NCBI GenBank assembly: GCA_026168455.1
Contig: CM047429.1
Span: 38,672,066 to 38,736,065, forward strand
Source: Theocolax elegans
Taxonomy: Eukaryota; Arthropoda; Insecta; Hymenoptera; Cerocephalidae
Direction of reading: 5' to 3'
Length of the DNA stretch: 64,000 bases
Shown: one piece after another, positions 43,607 to 54,991 of the stretch
Position numbering within the stretch: the first letter of the stretch is position 1
Layout of the letters: every line of letters begins with the position of its first letter
Position numbers and translations under genes: made by a program
The notes under the pieces: model-generated
The model's database searches: none
Told to the model about the DNA's origin: nothing
The model's input: the letters and a program-made list of their open reading frames with translations, nothing else

Positions 43607-45070
43607 ATTATTTCAATTACTTTTGTAATTCTTCTTTGCTCAAAAAAATTGTAGAGGAAACCAATCGTTACGCAACTCAAAATCCCATAACTCGTTCTTC
43701 CCACATGAAAGCTTGGTCCCCTGTCACAAAAACAAAATTGGAAACTTTTCTAGACCTTTCCATTCTAATGGGACATGTCTGTAAAGGCGATTTACAATGT
43801 TATTGGTCCACAGATCTTTTGCTACACACTCCAATTTTTGGCCAAATAATGCCTCGCGATAGATATATTCACATCCTACGATGTTTACATTTTCATAGTA
43901 ATGAAGAAATCGAAAATCATCCTTTAGTGAAAATAAAGCCAGTAATAGAACACGTGCAAAGCAAATTTTCAGCAGTTCTTACTGCAGAAAATACATGGTA
44001 AATAATAATTAAGTATGTTTAAATGATAAAAATATAAGCTAAATGCGTAAATTTTAATAATTTCTCGCAAACTGTCATTTTTCGCAATTTTAATTTTAAT
44101 TTGACAAATGTAATTTAACACTGATACCTCTTAAACAATTTTAAAGCATGTCAACTATTCAATTTTGGCGGTTGTATTCGAATCATTTAGTACCTTATTC
44201 CACTCCGTAAAACAGAACCTTCGGCAGTTGTGTCGAAATGTATTATAAAAATTGAGTTATTAAAACCAACAATGTGACTAAAGTGTATATTTCAGTCTAT
44301 TTGTTTTATTATAATTATTATAAACATTAGGTTACGGTATTATTAATTTTACGATAGTATTGTTAAACTCCGCATTAAAAATAAGAGTACAACGTCGTTA
44401 CATACTAGCTAAATAAAATAATCTTTTATAAAATTGCCAAAAAACCAATGTCAATATTATGCTGAGACTAACCGGCAGTAGTACCAACTTAAAATCATAG
44501 GACGAAACATTCGTTCCTGAGTTATCACCTTTTATACACGGACTCCCAAGGTAGCACCTTTGAAAACCCGGACTCCCGAGGGTAGCACCTTTATAAACCG
44601 GACTCCGAGGTAGCACCTTTTATTACCGGGCTCCGAGGTAGCACCTTTATAACCGGATTCCGAGGTAGCACCTTCTTATCGGGGAACGACGAATTGATTA
44701 TTTCAATTACTTTTGTAATTCTTCTTTGCTCAAAAAAATTGTAGAGGAAACCAATCGTTACGCAACTCAAAATCCCATAACTCGTTCTTCCCACATGAAA
44801 GCTTGGTCCCCTGTCACAAAAACAAAATTGGAAACTTTTCTAGACCTTTCCATTCTAATGGGACATGTCTGTAAAGGCGATTTACAATGTTATTGGTCCA
44901 CAGATCTTTTGCTACACACTCCAATTTTTGGCCAAATAATGCCTCGCGATAGATATATTCACATCCTACGATGTTTACATTTTCATAGTAATGAAGAAAT
45001 CGAAAATCATCCTTTAGTGAAAATAAAGCCAGTAATAGAACACGTGCAAAGCAAATTTTCAGCAGTTCTT
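42861..45070. repeat. 1.1-kb tandem duplication across the piggyBac transposase
   Basis: The unit 42861-43980 (1120 bp) is repeated at 43981-45070 (about 1090 bp). Both units start ACTGCAGAAAATACATGG, and the sequence after the second is ACTCCAGAAAA, so the breakpoints share about 10 bases of imperfect homology. Copy 2 lacks a stretch of about 30 bp near 44200 and shows many one-base indels between 44240 and 44640. Confidence 0.92.
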
Positions 45071-46010
45071 ACTCCAGAAAAAAATCTGTGCATAGATGAA
45101 AGTCAATTATTATGGAAAGGTAGGCTTCGATTCAAGCAGTAAATTCCTTTGAAGAGAAATCGCTTTGGCATCAAGCTATTCATGATTGCAGACTGCGAGA
45201 CGGGATTCGTGTTGGGTTTTATTGTTTATACTGGCGCAGACACTGATTATCAAAAGTTTGATTTGGGTGTTACTGGCGATATTGTAGCTCACTTTTTACA
45301 ATCTTATTTTTATAAGGGTCATGTTGTATACATAGACAATTGGTATACATCTCCCACTTTGGCAGAATTTTTACACGATCGTGATACAGCTATGTGTGGT
45401 ACAGTGAAAGCAAATAGAAAGGGAATGCCAAAGTTTGAAAGCAAGTTAGTTCGAGGTGAAGTACAAGTCTCTCACAACGATGTGTGGATGGCAGTGAGGT
45501 GGAAAGATAAACGTAGCGTTCGTATGCTTACAACTGTGCACGAACTTGAATTCTGTGCAACTGGAAAAATATGTTACCCAACAAGTAAAGATATTATAAA
45601 GCCAAGGTGTGTCCACGATTATAATCAAAATATGGGTGGTATTGATAATGTTGATAAACAATTATCTATAACAGAAACAGTGCGAAAAACAATGAAATGG
45701 TATCGAAAGCTTTTTTTTCATCTTATTGATCTTTGTCTATCCAATGCTTATGCGTTGTATAAAATGAGAAACGTGAAAGCTATATCATTTCCTTCATTTA
45801 GATTACAGGATGCTAGATCATTACTGAAACTTGATCCTTCTGCAAGCATCTCTCCTTACAATTACTCTCCCATTCGATTAGTTGGCCGCCATTTCCCGAG
45901 GCAAGATACAAGTCGATGATGCCACTTGTGCTCTTTGCGTAAGACTCCACGTAGAATGCTTTGAAGAGTACCACACAAAAGAGACATTATCGTAGAGCCA
46001 ATCATTCCTA

Positions 46011-46135
46011 CGTGAGAGACAAGGGGACTCACGGAAATCAAGCACCCCGAAACGTGAGAGGCAAGGGACTCACGGAAATCAAGCACCCCGAAACGTGAGA
46101 GGCAAGGGGACTCACGAAAATCAAGCACCCCAATG
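46011..46135. repeat. Three tandem 41-42-bp units
   Basis: CGTGAGAGGCAAGGGGACTC followed by ACGGAAATCAAGCACCCCGA, three times, just after the piggyBac transposase stop. Confidence 0.92.
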
Positions 46136-46861
46136 GGATCACCTTTTCGCCACGTCCACGCCGTTGATCCTGGGTTATGCTAAGAACGAATGTCAGAATA
46201 TTTCTTGACATCTTGACAAATGTAGCAGATGTTTGTTGCACTTGTTTTAGAAGTGAATGCGACCTTGAATATAAATTTTTAAGATTAATGATACATCAGC
46301 TATTTTTTTCAAAATTTTTTTTTATTCAGTCCACGACACTATGTACGAAAATCTTCAAAAAATTCTATCTATGCTAGAAAAAAAATTTGAAAATCTATTA
46401 TTCAAGGTCAAGAGTATCTCTAGGATTTTTTTACTATTTTTTTCATGTACAGCGCGAGAAATTACATAGAAATACCCTCTAGACACAGTGTTCCTCAAGC
46501 ATGTAAAAGTGGTCCGAAAATGGATCCAGAAACAGCTAATGCAGAAAGTTTCTATATTGTTTTTAGATGAAAATTTTAAGTGATCGGCTTCCCAAGTTAT
46601 GGACGCTTTTGTATTACGCTAAGCGCATTTATGAATAGCCAAGTAGAGCATTTGTGTACACACGTATAATTCTTTCAGTACTTCCGTGTAAAAGAAATTG
46701 AGTATGTATTGATCATTTAGTGTTGATATCATTATTGCTAAATATTTTGTCGATTAAAAAATTGAATGGAATCATTTAAAAATCTTAATTTCCAGAACAA
46801 GCTTACAGAAACCACTTTTAGCGTAACCCATGATCAACGACGAGGACGTAGTGGTTAACTG

Positions 46862-46984
46862 ATCACATTTTTGTTTTTTTTTTGTTTTTTCTTCTGTTTC
46901 TTGTCGGTTTTTTTATTTTTTTTTTGTTTTCTTTTTGTTTTTTCTTCTGTTTTTTGTCGGTTTTTTATTTTTTTTTATTATTTT
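46862..46984. repeat. T-rich duplicated low-complexity tract
   Basis: Two copies of a TTTTTTCTTCTGTTTYTTGTCGG unit in a poly-T context, just inside the left inverted repeat of the nested transposon. Confidence 0.8.
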
Positions 46985-47132
46985 CAGCATATTATATAAA
47001 ATATTGTTCAATAACGATAAGATGCTGTTAAGAGTTAAAGGTGTAGCGATGAGAATTCTATGACAGCTTTCTGTAAATTTGGTAAATAAGTCTCACGATG
47101 ATAACCGTTTACTTTATAACGTTCCCAAAACT

Positions 47133-48735
47133 TCAAGAAATCACGGTGATTGATTCACCACTCTGCTCTGACCAAAAACCTAAGCCATTATTTCTTTCAA
47201 TGAAGTGAAAACCTTCTTGTGCATGTGAAAAAATTACGTGGATTTTCAGTGTTTCTGAAAGTTTTTCAAGACTTTCCAAAGCTGCTTTCAGTTCTTTAAT
47301 ATAATTATCACGTGAAGGTCCTACTTTTCCAGAGGTGAAACAACAATTTACCACCTTATCCATAGCTTTGAAAGCTGCAATGTACGGTATAACTTTAAAA
47401 ATACCTACATCTTTATATATTTCTGGATCTTTTAGCCTATCTGACTCTTTCAGCAATTTCCTACACGCATTGCCTACAAAAGCATCACCATGATAGTTTT
47501 TCGAAACTAGATTGAGCTTGCGTGGCCACAATATAGCTTTCTCTAGACCTAACAGGGGAACCAAGCCTTGCCAAAATACATGATTTACAAAGCCTTGCAG
47601 GACATGTAATTCAGGTATCACACATTTCTGTAACACATAGACATCATCATCTTCATCGAAAATAAGAAGATTGATAGTGCTATGACACTTTCTACTACAT
47701 TCCTTCTCTTCTCCTTGGTTCCTTAGGAGGCGGTATCTTTCATAATCTCTTCTCAAGTTGCCATAAGTTTTCAAATTTGTACAATTTTCCATTTCTTCAC
47801 TATCAGATACCCTTGTAGTAGCATTATCATTCGAACTGGTTTCAGAAGTCAATTTGTGTCTTAAATCACTTAAGGAGACAAAACAATATGGACAAGGAAA
47901 TGTTGATGTTGCGGTTTGTTGTCCATTAACTATCAGCAAAAGCTTGAAGTCTGCAACAAATTTGAAAGAGATATTATTGAGTTGGGTCAAGTAAAATAAA
48001 AGCTTAATATTTGCGTGAGTTTTCTGCATGGAATTTTCTTCTTGTTTGGGTGAATAATTATCAAGTGAAGGTCCTACTTTTCCAGAGGTGAAACAACAAT
48101 TTACCACCTTATCCATAGCTTTGAAAGCTGCAATGTACGGTATAACTTTAAAAATACCTACATCTTTATATATTTCTGGATCTTTTAGCCTATCTGACTC
48201 TTTCAGCAATTTCCTACACGCATTGCCTTCAAAAGCATCACCATGATAGTTTTTCGAAACTAATTGAGCTTGCGTGGCCACAATATAGCTTTCTCTAGAC
48301 CTAACAGGGGAACCAAGCCTTGCCAAAATACATGATTTACAAAGCCTTGCAGGACATGTAATTCAGGTATCACACATTTCTGTAAAACATAGACATCATC
48401 ATCTTCATCGAAAATAGAAGATTGATAGTGCTATGACACTTTCTACTACATTCCTTCTCTTCTCCTTGGTTCCTTAGGAGGCGGTATCTTTCATAATCTC
48501 TTCTCAAGTTGCCATAAGTTTTCTATTCCAGGAACCACATACAACAATAGCAACCTATTTACACTAGATAGCTTACCTTTTTTGCTTAGACGACCTCCTC
48601 CAGAGTAGAGTATTCTCTTCTTGGAATTATTACAGTTAACGAAATCTTCCAGATCTTTTTCAGTGTCATAATATTCCGGCATGGAATTTTCTTCTTGTTT
48701 GGGTGAATAATTATCAGGCGTAATACACAAACTAA
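47133..48735 (-). pseudogene. Putative transposase, C-terminal part, internally duplicated
   Basis: Minus-strand coding with an internal direct duplication: DNA at 47306-47535 recurs at 48062-48290, and GGCATGGAATTTTCTTCTTG occurs at 48026 and 48680. The frame 48326-47133 (397 codons) therefore contains KLLKESDRLKDPEIYKDVG and AFKAMDKVVNCCFTSGKVGP twice. Motifs I read as transposase-like are DFKLLLIVNGQQ with FPCPYC, and near the end HVIFSHAQEGFHFIERNNG with LGFWSEQSGE, a likely catalytic Glu region. I recall similar patterns in cnidarian and insect transposon proteins. The frame ends at 47133 without the expected C-terminal tail. The duplication makes this copy abnormal, or reflects an assembly error. 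Confidence 0.55.
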
Positions 48736-48736
48736 T

Positions 48737-49279
48737 TTAAAAAAAATTTTGCCCTCCATCAGCCATAACTTTGATGCAACAGTCGCCTACTAAATTTCTA
48801 CTTTCGATAACTTGTTCTACAAGTTCTTCAGCATTGGCATAGACGACAGGACGTAACTGCTTTTTTGCATCCGTTGCGCTTTCACAGTCGAATTCATAAA
48901 CACCCGTTTTATAAACATCTGTCAATTCTTTCGACTTTTTCGACATATGCTCTCGATAATTTTTAGGGATAGACATTTTACCAACATTACACCTTATAAA
49001 ATTGATAATATTTCTCATCTCATTTTGTGAAGCGTCTAGTTGAACTCGAAAATTATCTAAATTATTTACGTCAAAGGCCACGTTCTTGATAACTTTATTT
49101 ATTGTGATCTTTTTACTCCGCCCAGCAGTGCTCATATTTAAATCAATATTGGCCCGCCTGCCACTTTCATCCTGATTGGATTCTACATTGCATTTTATAA
49201 CATGAATTGCAATTTGCTGTTGGATTTTCTGCGGAAGTTTTTTAACTATTTTTATGGCATTATCCCTGAGATTTTTCAT
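48737..49279 (-). pseudogene. Putative transposase, middle part
   Basis: 180 codons whose start overlaps the end of the preceding frame by 4 nt, so the two were probably one protein before a one-base shift. It begins KNLRDNAIKIVKKLPQKIQ, a helical basic region. Later are NFRVQLDASQNEMRNIINF, KMSIPKNYREHMSKKSKEL and, at the end, GDCCIKVMADGGQNFF. The Asp in MADGG is a candidate first catalytic residue. The gene lies within the inverted-repeat element at 46484-50165, which is the main reason for the transposase call; the motif reading is tentative. Confidence 0.5.
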
Positions 49280-49728
49280 TCATGAGCTTTACCTTTGCCA
49301 ATTTTTTGAAAACATTTAATGCAATATTTTATTAAATCAATAGAATCATAACTTTTATTTAGTTTGAGCTTCTCTGATTTATGTGATTTATAATATCCAG
49401 TAGAAATGTCAATTTCTTTATTTATATCCCTAAAGTTTCCTCTGCCTTTCTCAACTTTTATGTGTCCTTTGGACTGAGCAGTCAAACATACGTAACAATT
49501 ACAAGCGTTATTTAAACGAGTTTCTTTTGCCACTACTATCTCTTTGTAGTTAGGCATAGTTGGTACTTGCCGATTGAAAATTTCTTTTGCAATATCAAGT
49601 AGTGTCAAATTACAAGTCCTACATATGCTCACAGGATATCTTTCATCGGTTAAATCGAAATCCATAGATATAAACTTCTTTATGAGTTTTTCAATAGTTT
49701 TTGTCCATGCACCATCTAGCGGTATCAA
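49276..49728 (-). pseudogene. Putative transposase, N-terminal zinc-binding part
   Basis: 150 codons starting MIPLDGAWTKTIEKLIKKF. Three cysteine pairs suggest metal binding: SICRTCNLT, ACNCYVCLTAQ and YCIKCFQK. Between them lies a basic region (GHIKVEKGRGNF, SHKSEKLKL). The start, about 140 nt inside the right inverted repeat, suits the first exon of the element's transposase transcribed leftwards. A DNA-binding role at the ends is plausible for such a domain but is inference. The downstream part continues at 49279-48737 in another frame. Confidence 0.5.
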
Positions 49729-50353
49729 AATAAACTTTTAATTGTCTCATATATTTATAAAACCCCAACTCTATGAAAATTAGATGGTGCATTTTGAAAT
49801 ACGTCGGAAAAACGACGAAATAATTGAACTATGGATTTGTTTATTAAGCCATCATATCAACATTTTAATAGATAATATTCAAATTATCAAAAAACAATAA
49901 TACTCTTAACAATAAGTAATCAATACATACTCAATTTCTTTTGTTCGGAGATAGAAAACGAATTATACGAGTGAACTCAAATGCTCTAATTGGCTATTCG
50001 TGAATGCGCTTAGCGTAACACAAAAACGTCCATAACTTGGGAAGCCGATCACTTAGGATTTTCAATTTTACATTTTTTTCATCTAAAAACAATATAGAAA
50101 CTTTCTGCATTAGCTGTTTTTGGATCCATTTTCGGACCACTTTTACATGCTTGAGGAACACTGTGTAGAGTTTTCTTGGAAAATGAGAAAAAAATTTTAC
50201 ATTGTACTTTACGTTGCCTGCGGGGGTGGCCGATTTATCGACCAGCAGTCAGGGTGGGGGCTCTACCTGAAATATCCAATGATATCATGTATACATTTTT
50301 CATTTTATAAAAGGTAGTTTAGTACTAAAATTTTCCCGCAGCCAAAAGGTTAA

Positions 50354-51027
50354 AAATTCATACGCTTTCTACTGTATCATATAGTTTAATATTAGAATCT
50401 ATAAGTATTATATCACCTTATTATAAAAATTACTTGTTAATTTATGAAATTGTTAAGGTTTAGCTGTATAGTTAATTGAATAGGGTTATAGAAATATACA
50501 AACAATTACGTATATAAACTATTTAGTCAACCTAATACATACTTATTTATTACATTTTTCACGGAAAGCACACACAATAATAGCCTGAAATTTTACCGTG
50601 CTATAACAGAAAGTAGTTTTAAACTAATATAAATATGTTAAATGAGAAAGTGTTGTGAACATTTTTTTTATCTGCTACTTTTAAAATTGTATCATCACAA
50701 ATCTAAAAAATATATAATGCAATTTTTCGAACTTATTTTATTTTAAACGTAATTTTTATTCAATATTTTTATAATACTTAAATAATCTTACGTTGATAGA
50801 TTTTACATAAAAAACGGAATTGGAGAAAATGAATATTTCAAAACTGGTGATATTCTCAGTGATCAACTTGAAGCACTTAAAATGAATGAAAACCCATCGT
50901 TGGAAGCTTCTGATGAACTTGAAACTATGATTCCATTTATTAAAATAAATTTTTTGATCCATTCTGATTAAAAAAAATATTGAATTAATTTAAAAAATTA
51001 TGAAAGTTTTAAGTACAGTAAGACTAA
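50354..51027. other. AT-rich, no gene recognised
   Basis: AT-rich sequence to the right of the piggyBac target site. No supported features. Confidence 0.5.
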
Positions 51028-51700
51028 CAAGGGGAGTACTTGACCTCCGGGAAACGGATCTTAACCAAACAGTAGGATATGTTTTCTACTATAAAAATAT
51101 GAAGAAAGCTGAAGTTCCGTATGTCAATACCATGTTTTACGAACTTTATAAGCAAAAAACGAAAAATTTCGCAAAAAATAGTCTTGACTTTGGTCGCTTA
51201 TAACTCAGAAACAAAAAAAGATATGCATTCAAACTTTAGTCCAGAAGAAAACTGAGATCAAATAGATTGGATTTAAAAAAAGGAGCTCAAATATCTTGAT
51301 TTGGTCGAAAGTTATAAAAGAAATAGAAATGTAACGACATTTTGACGAATATTTTGAATTAAAAAATCTGTTGATTTTCAAGCTAAATTATCCTCTTATT
51401 CTTCTTTCTTCCATAACTTTCAACCAAATCAAACTATTTGAGCTTCTTTTTTTTAAATCCAATCTATTTGATCTCAGCTTTCTTTTGAACTTATGTTTGA
51501 GTGCATATCTTTTTTTGTTTCTGAGTTATAAGCGACCAAAGTCAAGACTATATTTGCGAAATTTTTCGTTATTTGCTTATAAAGTCCGTAAAACATGGCA
51601 TTGGCATACGGAATTTCAGCTTTCTTCATATTTTTATAGTAGAAAACATATCCTAGAGTTTGGTTAAGATCCGTTTCCCGGAGGTCACGTATTCCCCTTG
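51028..51700. mobile_element. 673-bp palindromic MITE with TAA duplications
   Basis: Starts CAAGGGGAGTACTTGACCTC and ends with its near complement. The arms are about 300 bp and contain CGGGAAACGGATCTTAACC and TGGTCGCTTATAACTCAG with their mirror images. It is flanked by TAA on both sides (51025-51027 and 51701-51703). Three-base T/A duplications are typical of PIF/Harbinger-mobilised MITEs, so that is the likely but unproven mobiliser. Confidence 0.82.
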
Positions 51701-52989
51701 TAAGTAGTTGACATTATTTTTGTAATAGATTACAAGTTAAAATTTAGATAAAATAACAAAATATTTCCAATATTTGCAATATATTTGCAATATTATTTCG
51801 AATATATTGGGATAAATCTGCAAAGTTATTATAAATATACTGCTAACCTATTAATGTATAAAATATTGTGAACGTATTATGAATTCTTTACTCAACTGGT
51901 TAAAAATGATCTGGCGGAAGTAGTGCTAAAGTATGGCGAAAATATGACCAAGATTTGGCAAAAGTGTTACTTAAGTACAGTGAAAGTATGACCGTAGTAT
52001 GGCAGAAGTATTGTTGACGTGTGATGAAAGTATAGCTCAAGCATGGCAAAATTTTTGCTGATGTGTGACTTAAGTATGGTCTAAATTTGACAGAAATATT
52101 GCTAATTCGTGGCAAAGTATGGATGAATTGCCATTGACAAATGTTAAAAATACATTTGTGATACTTCTATAACACTTTTGATTTTAACAATACATTTGAT
52201 TAACATATGCAGATAGAATTCTATTAGTGCAGGGTATAGCATTAATTTATTTTAGTTTACTAAATGAAGCAATAAATAATTAAACTATAATTAATAAAAT
52301 AAAATGAATTTCTAAATAGATAATTTTATAAACATAAATATGGCTTTATTTTAAATATATAACACAGGCAAAAGTTATAAGAAACAAAAAAAAGTACTTT
52401 AATGTACACATTACATCGTAACAAAGCCTCGATTAGATCCAAAATATCTCAAACGACTCCAGTAAAAATATTTTTTTAGAGTACTCTAATGTATTTCATA
52501 ATTTGTCTAAAAGCACCATAAACAGTATGGTAAAACGTCTCGCAAGAAATATCCTTGAAACTATCTTAATAATAATTTGAAGAATCTTTTAAAATTAAAC
52601 GGAAAAGTTTTAATAAAAGTCTCCCAAATTGTCTTTCAAAACGTCTGTTGAAAACTTTCCATAAAATACAATGCGTCATAAAATGTATTAAAAAACTGTG
52701 GCAAAAGTATGGGAGAAATCAGGTGGAGGTATTGCTAAGATCTGGCTGAAGTATTACAAAAGTTTGGCATAAATTAATTTCTATACATCCTGAAACCTCT
52801 CCCATGTAACAAAATTTAGTCTAGAAACAGTCTAGCAAATGTGTAGCGAAAGTCTAGGAAAAGTGTAGAAAAAGTCTAATAAAAGTCTTGGAAAAAAAGT
52901 CTAGCTATAGTCTACAAGTAGTCTGAATACCGCCACTATGCTAGACTTCTTTTCAAAATAAAATAATAGTTTTTTTTCAACAACGTGCG
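51701..52989. other. AT-rich with degenerate minisatellite-like phrases
   Basis: Around 51905-52130, words such as AAGTATGGC, AAGTGT and AAGTATGACC recur at about 20-25-bp spacing. Around 52800-52930, GTCTAG and AAAAGTCT recur. No coding frame is recognised. Confidence 0.5.
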
Positions 52990-54527
52990 CGTAAAAATAT
53001 AAACTATTGCCACATCTTGGAATTATGGACGTCAAGAAGGCATTTGATTCGGTCAAACATTCAGCGATAAGGAGGGCAATGAGAAATAAAAAGATTTTTC
53101 TTGATATGCGAAACTACATCATGAGATTATATAAGGTTTCCAAAACTAGGAGTGCTGTGGATGGACAGCTGACCGAATGGATACATCCTACCAGAGGAGT
53201 ACGACAGGGAGACCCTCTCTCTCCCCACTATTATTCAATTCCGTGATGGATGAAGCCCTTCCTAGTTTACCTGAGTATGTAGGGTATATATCCCTGAACG
53301 AAAGGAGAATTGGTGCATTGGTCTTCACGGATGACATTATCCTTGTTGCGAGCACATAAACTGGTCTACAAACTGCCCTGGATGCCATTAGCATAGGCCT
53401 GAAGAATCAAGGATTAGATTAGGAAAGATAAAAAGATCAAGGTTGATGCACAAAAAGTGTTTACGATTAATGATCATCCGATCGTACAGTTAGAAGCCAA
53501 CTCATATGGACCGATACATACGAAACTTGATCTAAAAGAATATTTAAATAGGATGATTAGAGCCTCTCTAAAACCGCAACAAAGGTTAGTTATCCTACGG
53601 GATTATCTGATCCCTCGCCTTTATATTGTCTTGTGCTAGGCAAAACCACGCATGAAGTACTGCGTCGTGCAGACAAAGTGATTCGGAAGTATGTGAGAGG
53701 ATGGATGAGACTGCCGCATGACACTCCTATTGGATATTTCCACACTCCGATTAAAAAAGGAGGAATTGGAATAACGGCGCTAGAAAGTAGGATCCCGGAA
53801 CTATTGGCAAATAGAGTGGACTCACTAAAAAGATCGTTTTGGGATGATGCAGGATGCTGAAGGACCAACCATGGATGGAGGAAAGATTGAAATGGTGTGA
53901 CTGTGCCAAAATTAAAGACGAGGATTAGATGAACAAGCTGACGAATTCAGTAGATGGGAGAGTCCTGAGGGAAGCTCACAAGGCAGATTCATCTACCAAC
54001 TGGATAGAGGATGCGTATGTAGCAACCCAGGTAATAAATGGATCAAGTATCACCATGTACGCATCAATGCACTACCATCTCTGATAAGGATGAGTCGTGG
54101 AAGGAGACAGTTACAGACACCAAAATGTAGAGTTAGATGCCAACTACTGGAGACTGCATACCATATCATCCAACAACGTCCTCGTACCCATGGGGGAAGG
54201 ATATTTAGGCATGATCACGTAGCTAAGTTCATAACCCACATGCTACAGGAAAAAGGATGGACCACTCAAAGAGAAGGCATCTTTCACACGATTGAAGGCT
54301 TACGGAAACCAGACATAATTGCGAAAAGAAGAAATGAATGTGCAGTAATTGATTGCCAGATAGTTGCATCTGCAATGGATTTAACTATACCACATCAGAG
54401 GAAAAGAGAGTATTATCAAAGAAACCTAGATCTATTAAGGAAAGTTGCTAGAAGAATGTCGCACATGGGTAAAGTGGTTGTCAAACCAATTAGAATATCA
54501 TGGAGAGGTATATGGGTCACGACATAG
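52990..54527 (+). pseudogene. R2-like LINE ORF: reverse transcriptase and restriction-like endonuclease
   Basis: A 5'-truncated non-LTR ORF beginning inside RT motif A: MDVKKAFDSVKHSAIRRA (53025). Then RGVRQGDPLSP (near 53200), VMDEALPSLPEYVG and, after a frameshift, LVFTDDIILVAS (FTDD instead of FADD). RLHV-like C-terminal RT segments follow: RADKVIRKYVRGWMRLP and KKGGIGITALESRIPELL (53660-53815). The final block (54090-54527) is the endonuclease typical of R2-type elements: CRVRCQLLETAYHIIQQ (the usual last Cys is missing), GGRIFRHDHVAKFI, LRKPDIIAKR and CAVIDCQIVASA. At least four frame breaks or stops occur. R2 proper targets 28S rRNA genes, but no 28S flank is seen here, so this is either a relative with another target or a relocated remnant. 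Confidence 0.8.
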
Positions 54528-54991
54528 CCTTGACTGAATCTGAGTAGACGTTGCACAAGATCTAGCTCGACTCCCGGAGATCACACTCCAGGTCTTCCAG
54601 TCTTCCTGTATATGGGCAATTTATCGAGAGTATGATGCACTCTGCTTTGGAAACTCCCTCGGAAACTGATTCACACTAGAGTGGGGACGGCACATGATTG
54701 TAAACAGCGGCCTATGCCAGCCAGTCCAGCGCCGGATCAAACTTAGCTGGACCATCCTCAGCAAATTTCCACCAGAGACCAGGGAGTAGGAAGTCCGCGA
54801 AATCCTTCCACATGAGATGGTTCATGCCTGGTTTTATTTAGAGGGCTGGGATGATGATAGCACCTACCATCTTGGTCGCTTTATCTTTAAATTGCACTCA
54901 TGCAATTATTTAACAGGCATACATTCCACCGTCGGTTATACTAGTGCCACCTGGATCATTAACCAATTCCATCAACATCACTGGAAATGTG
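54528..54991. other. Probable 3' UTR of the R2-like element, then unassigned
   Basis: GC-balanced sequence continuing from the ORF stop, without a poly-A tail or clear boundary. Confidence 0.4.

Larger units (their letters stand above)
42069..45995 (+). pseudogene. piggyBac transposase, interrupted and partly duplicated
   Basis: The start is ATG 42069, with an acidic N-terminus (MAEHEAWSSGESEPENEVLEN, then a stop) and damaged coding to about 42299. After a foldback insert the core resumes near 43607. A first core copy (to 43980) is truncated, and a second (44697-45918) runs on with one TAA at 45140. The three catalytic aspartates typical of piggyBac are visible: in LCIDESQLLWKGRL (near 45095), VVYIDNWYTSPTL (near 45335) and GGIDNVDKQL (near 45645). 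A frameshift near 45910 leads into the Cys-rich end (TCALC and HVECFEEYHT), stopping at 45995. The enzyme excises and inserts at TTAA. Because few lesions are present, decay appears recent, but this copy is not functional. Confidence 0.88.
46484..50165 (-). mobile_element. Nested DNA transposon with CACAGTG ends, Chapaev-like
   Basis: The exact ends are CACAGTG (46484-46490) and CACTGTG (50159-50165), flanked by TAGA on both sides (46480-46483 and 50166-50169), a perfect 4-bp target duplication. The inverted repeats run about 290 bp with indels (for example GTTCCTCAAGCATGTAAAAG and CATAACTTGGGAAGCCGATC). Minus-strand frames encode a Cys-rich protein with transposase-like motifs. CAC ends with 4-bp duplications fit the Chapaev group of the CMC superfamily; this is family knowledge recalled without a search. 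It inserted into the 3' part of the piggyBac element and is therefore younger than it. Confidence 0.8.
41249..50349 (+). mobile_element. piggyBac element with nested insertions
   Basis: Terminal inverted repeats CCTTTTGACTGCGGG at the left and CCCGCAGCCAAAAGG at the right (14 of 15 paired) are each flanked by TTAA (41245-41248 and 50350-50353), the hallmark of piggyBac. A subterminal palindrome GGTGGTCGATATATCGACCAC follows the left end, and a related GGTGGCCGATTTATCGACC lies at 50224-50242. The transposase is on the plus strand. The 9.1-kb length comes from a 1.3-kb foldback insert, a 1.1-kb tandem duplication and a 3.7-kb nested transposon. Removing these leaves roughly 3 kb, a normal size. 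Confidence 0.88.

Noticed and set aside
46484..50165. Transib/ProtoRAG assignment from the CACAGTG heptamer
   Set aside because: Target duplication is 4 bp (TAGA), not 5 bp, and I see no RAG1-like motifs; Chapaev-like is a better fit.
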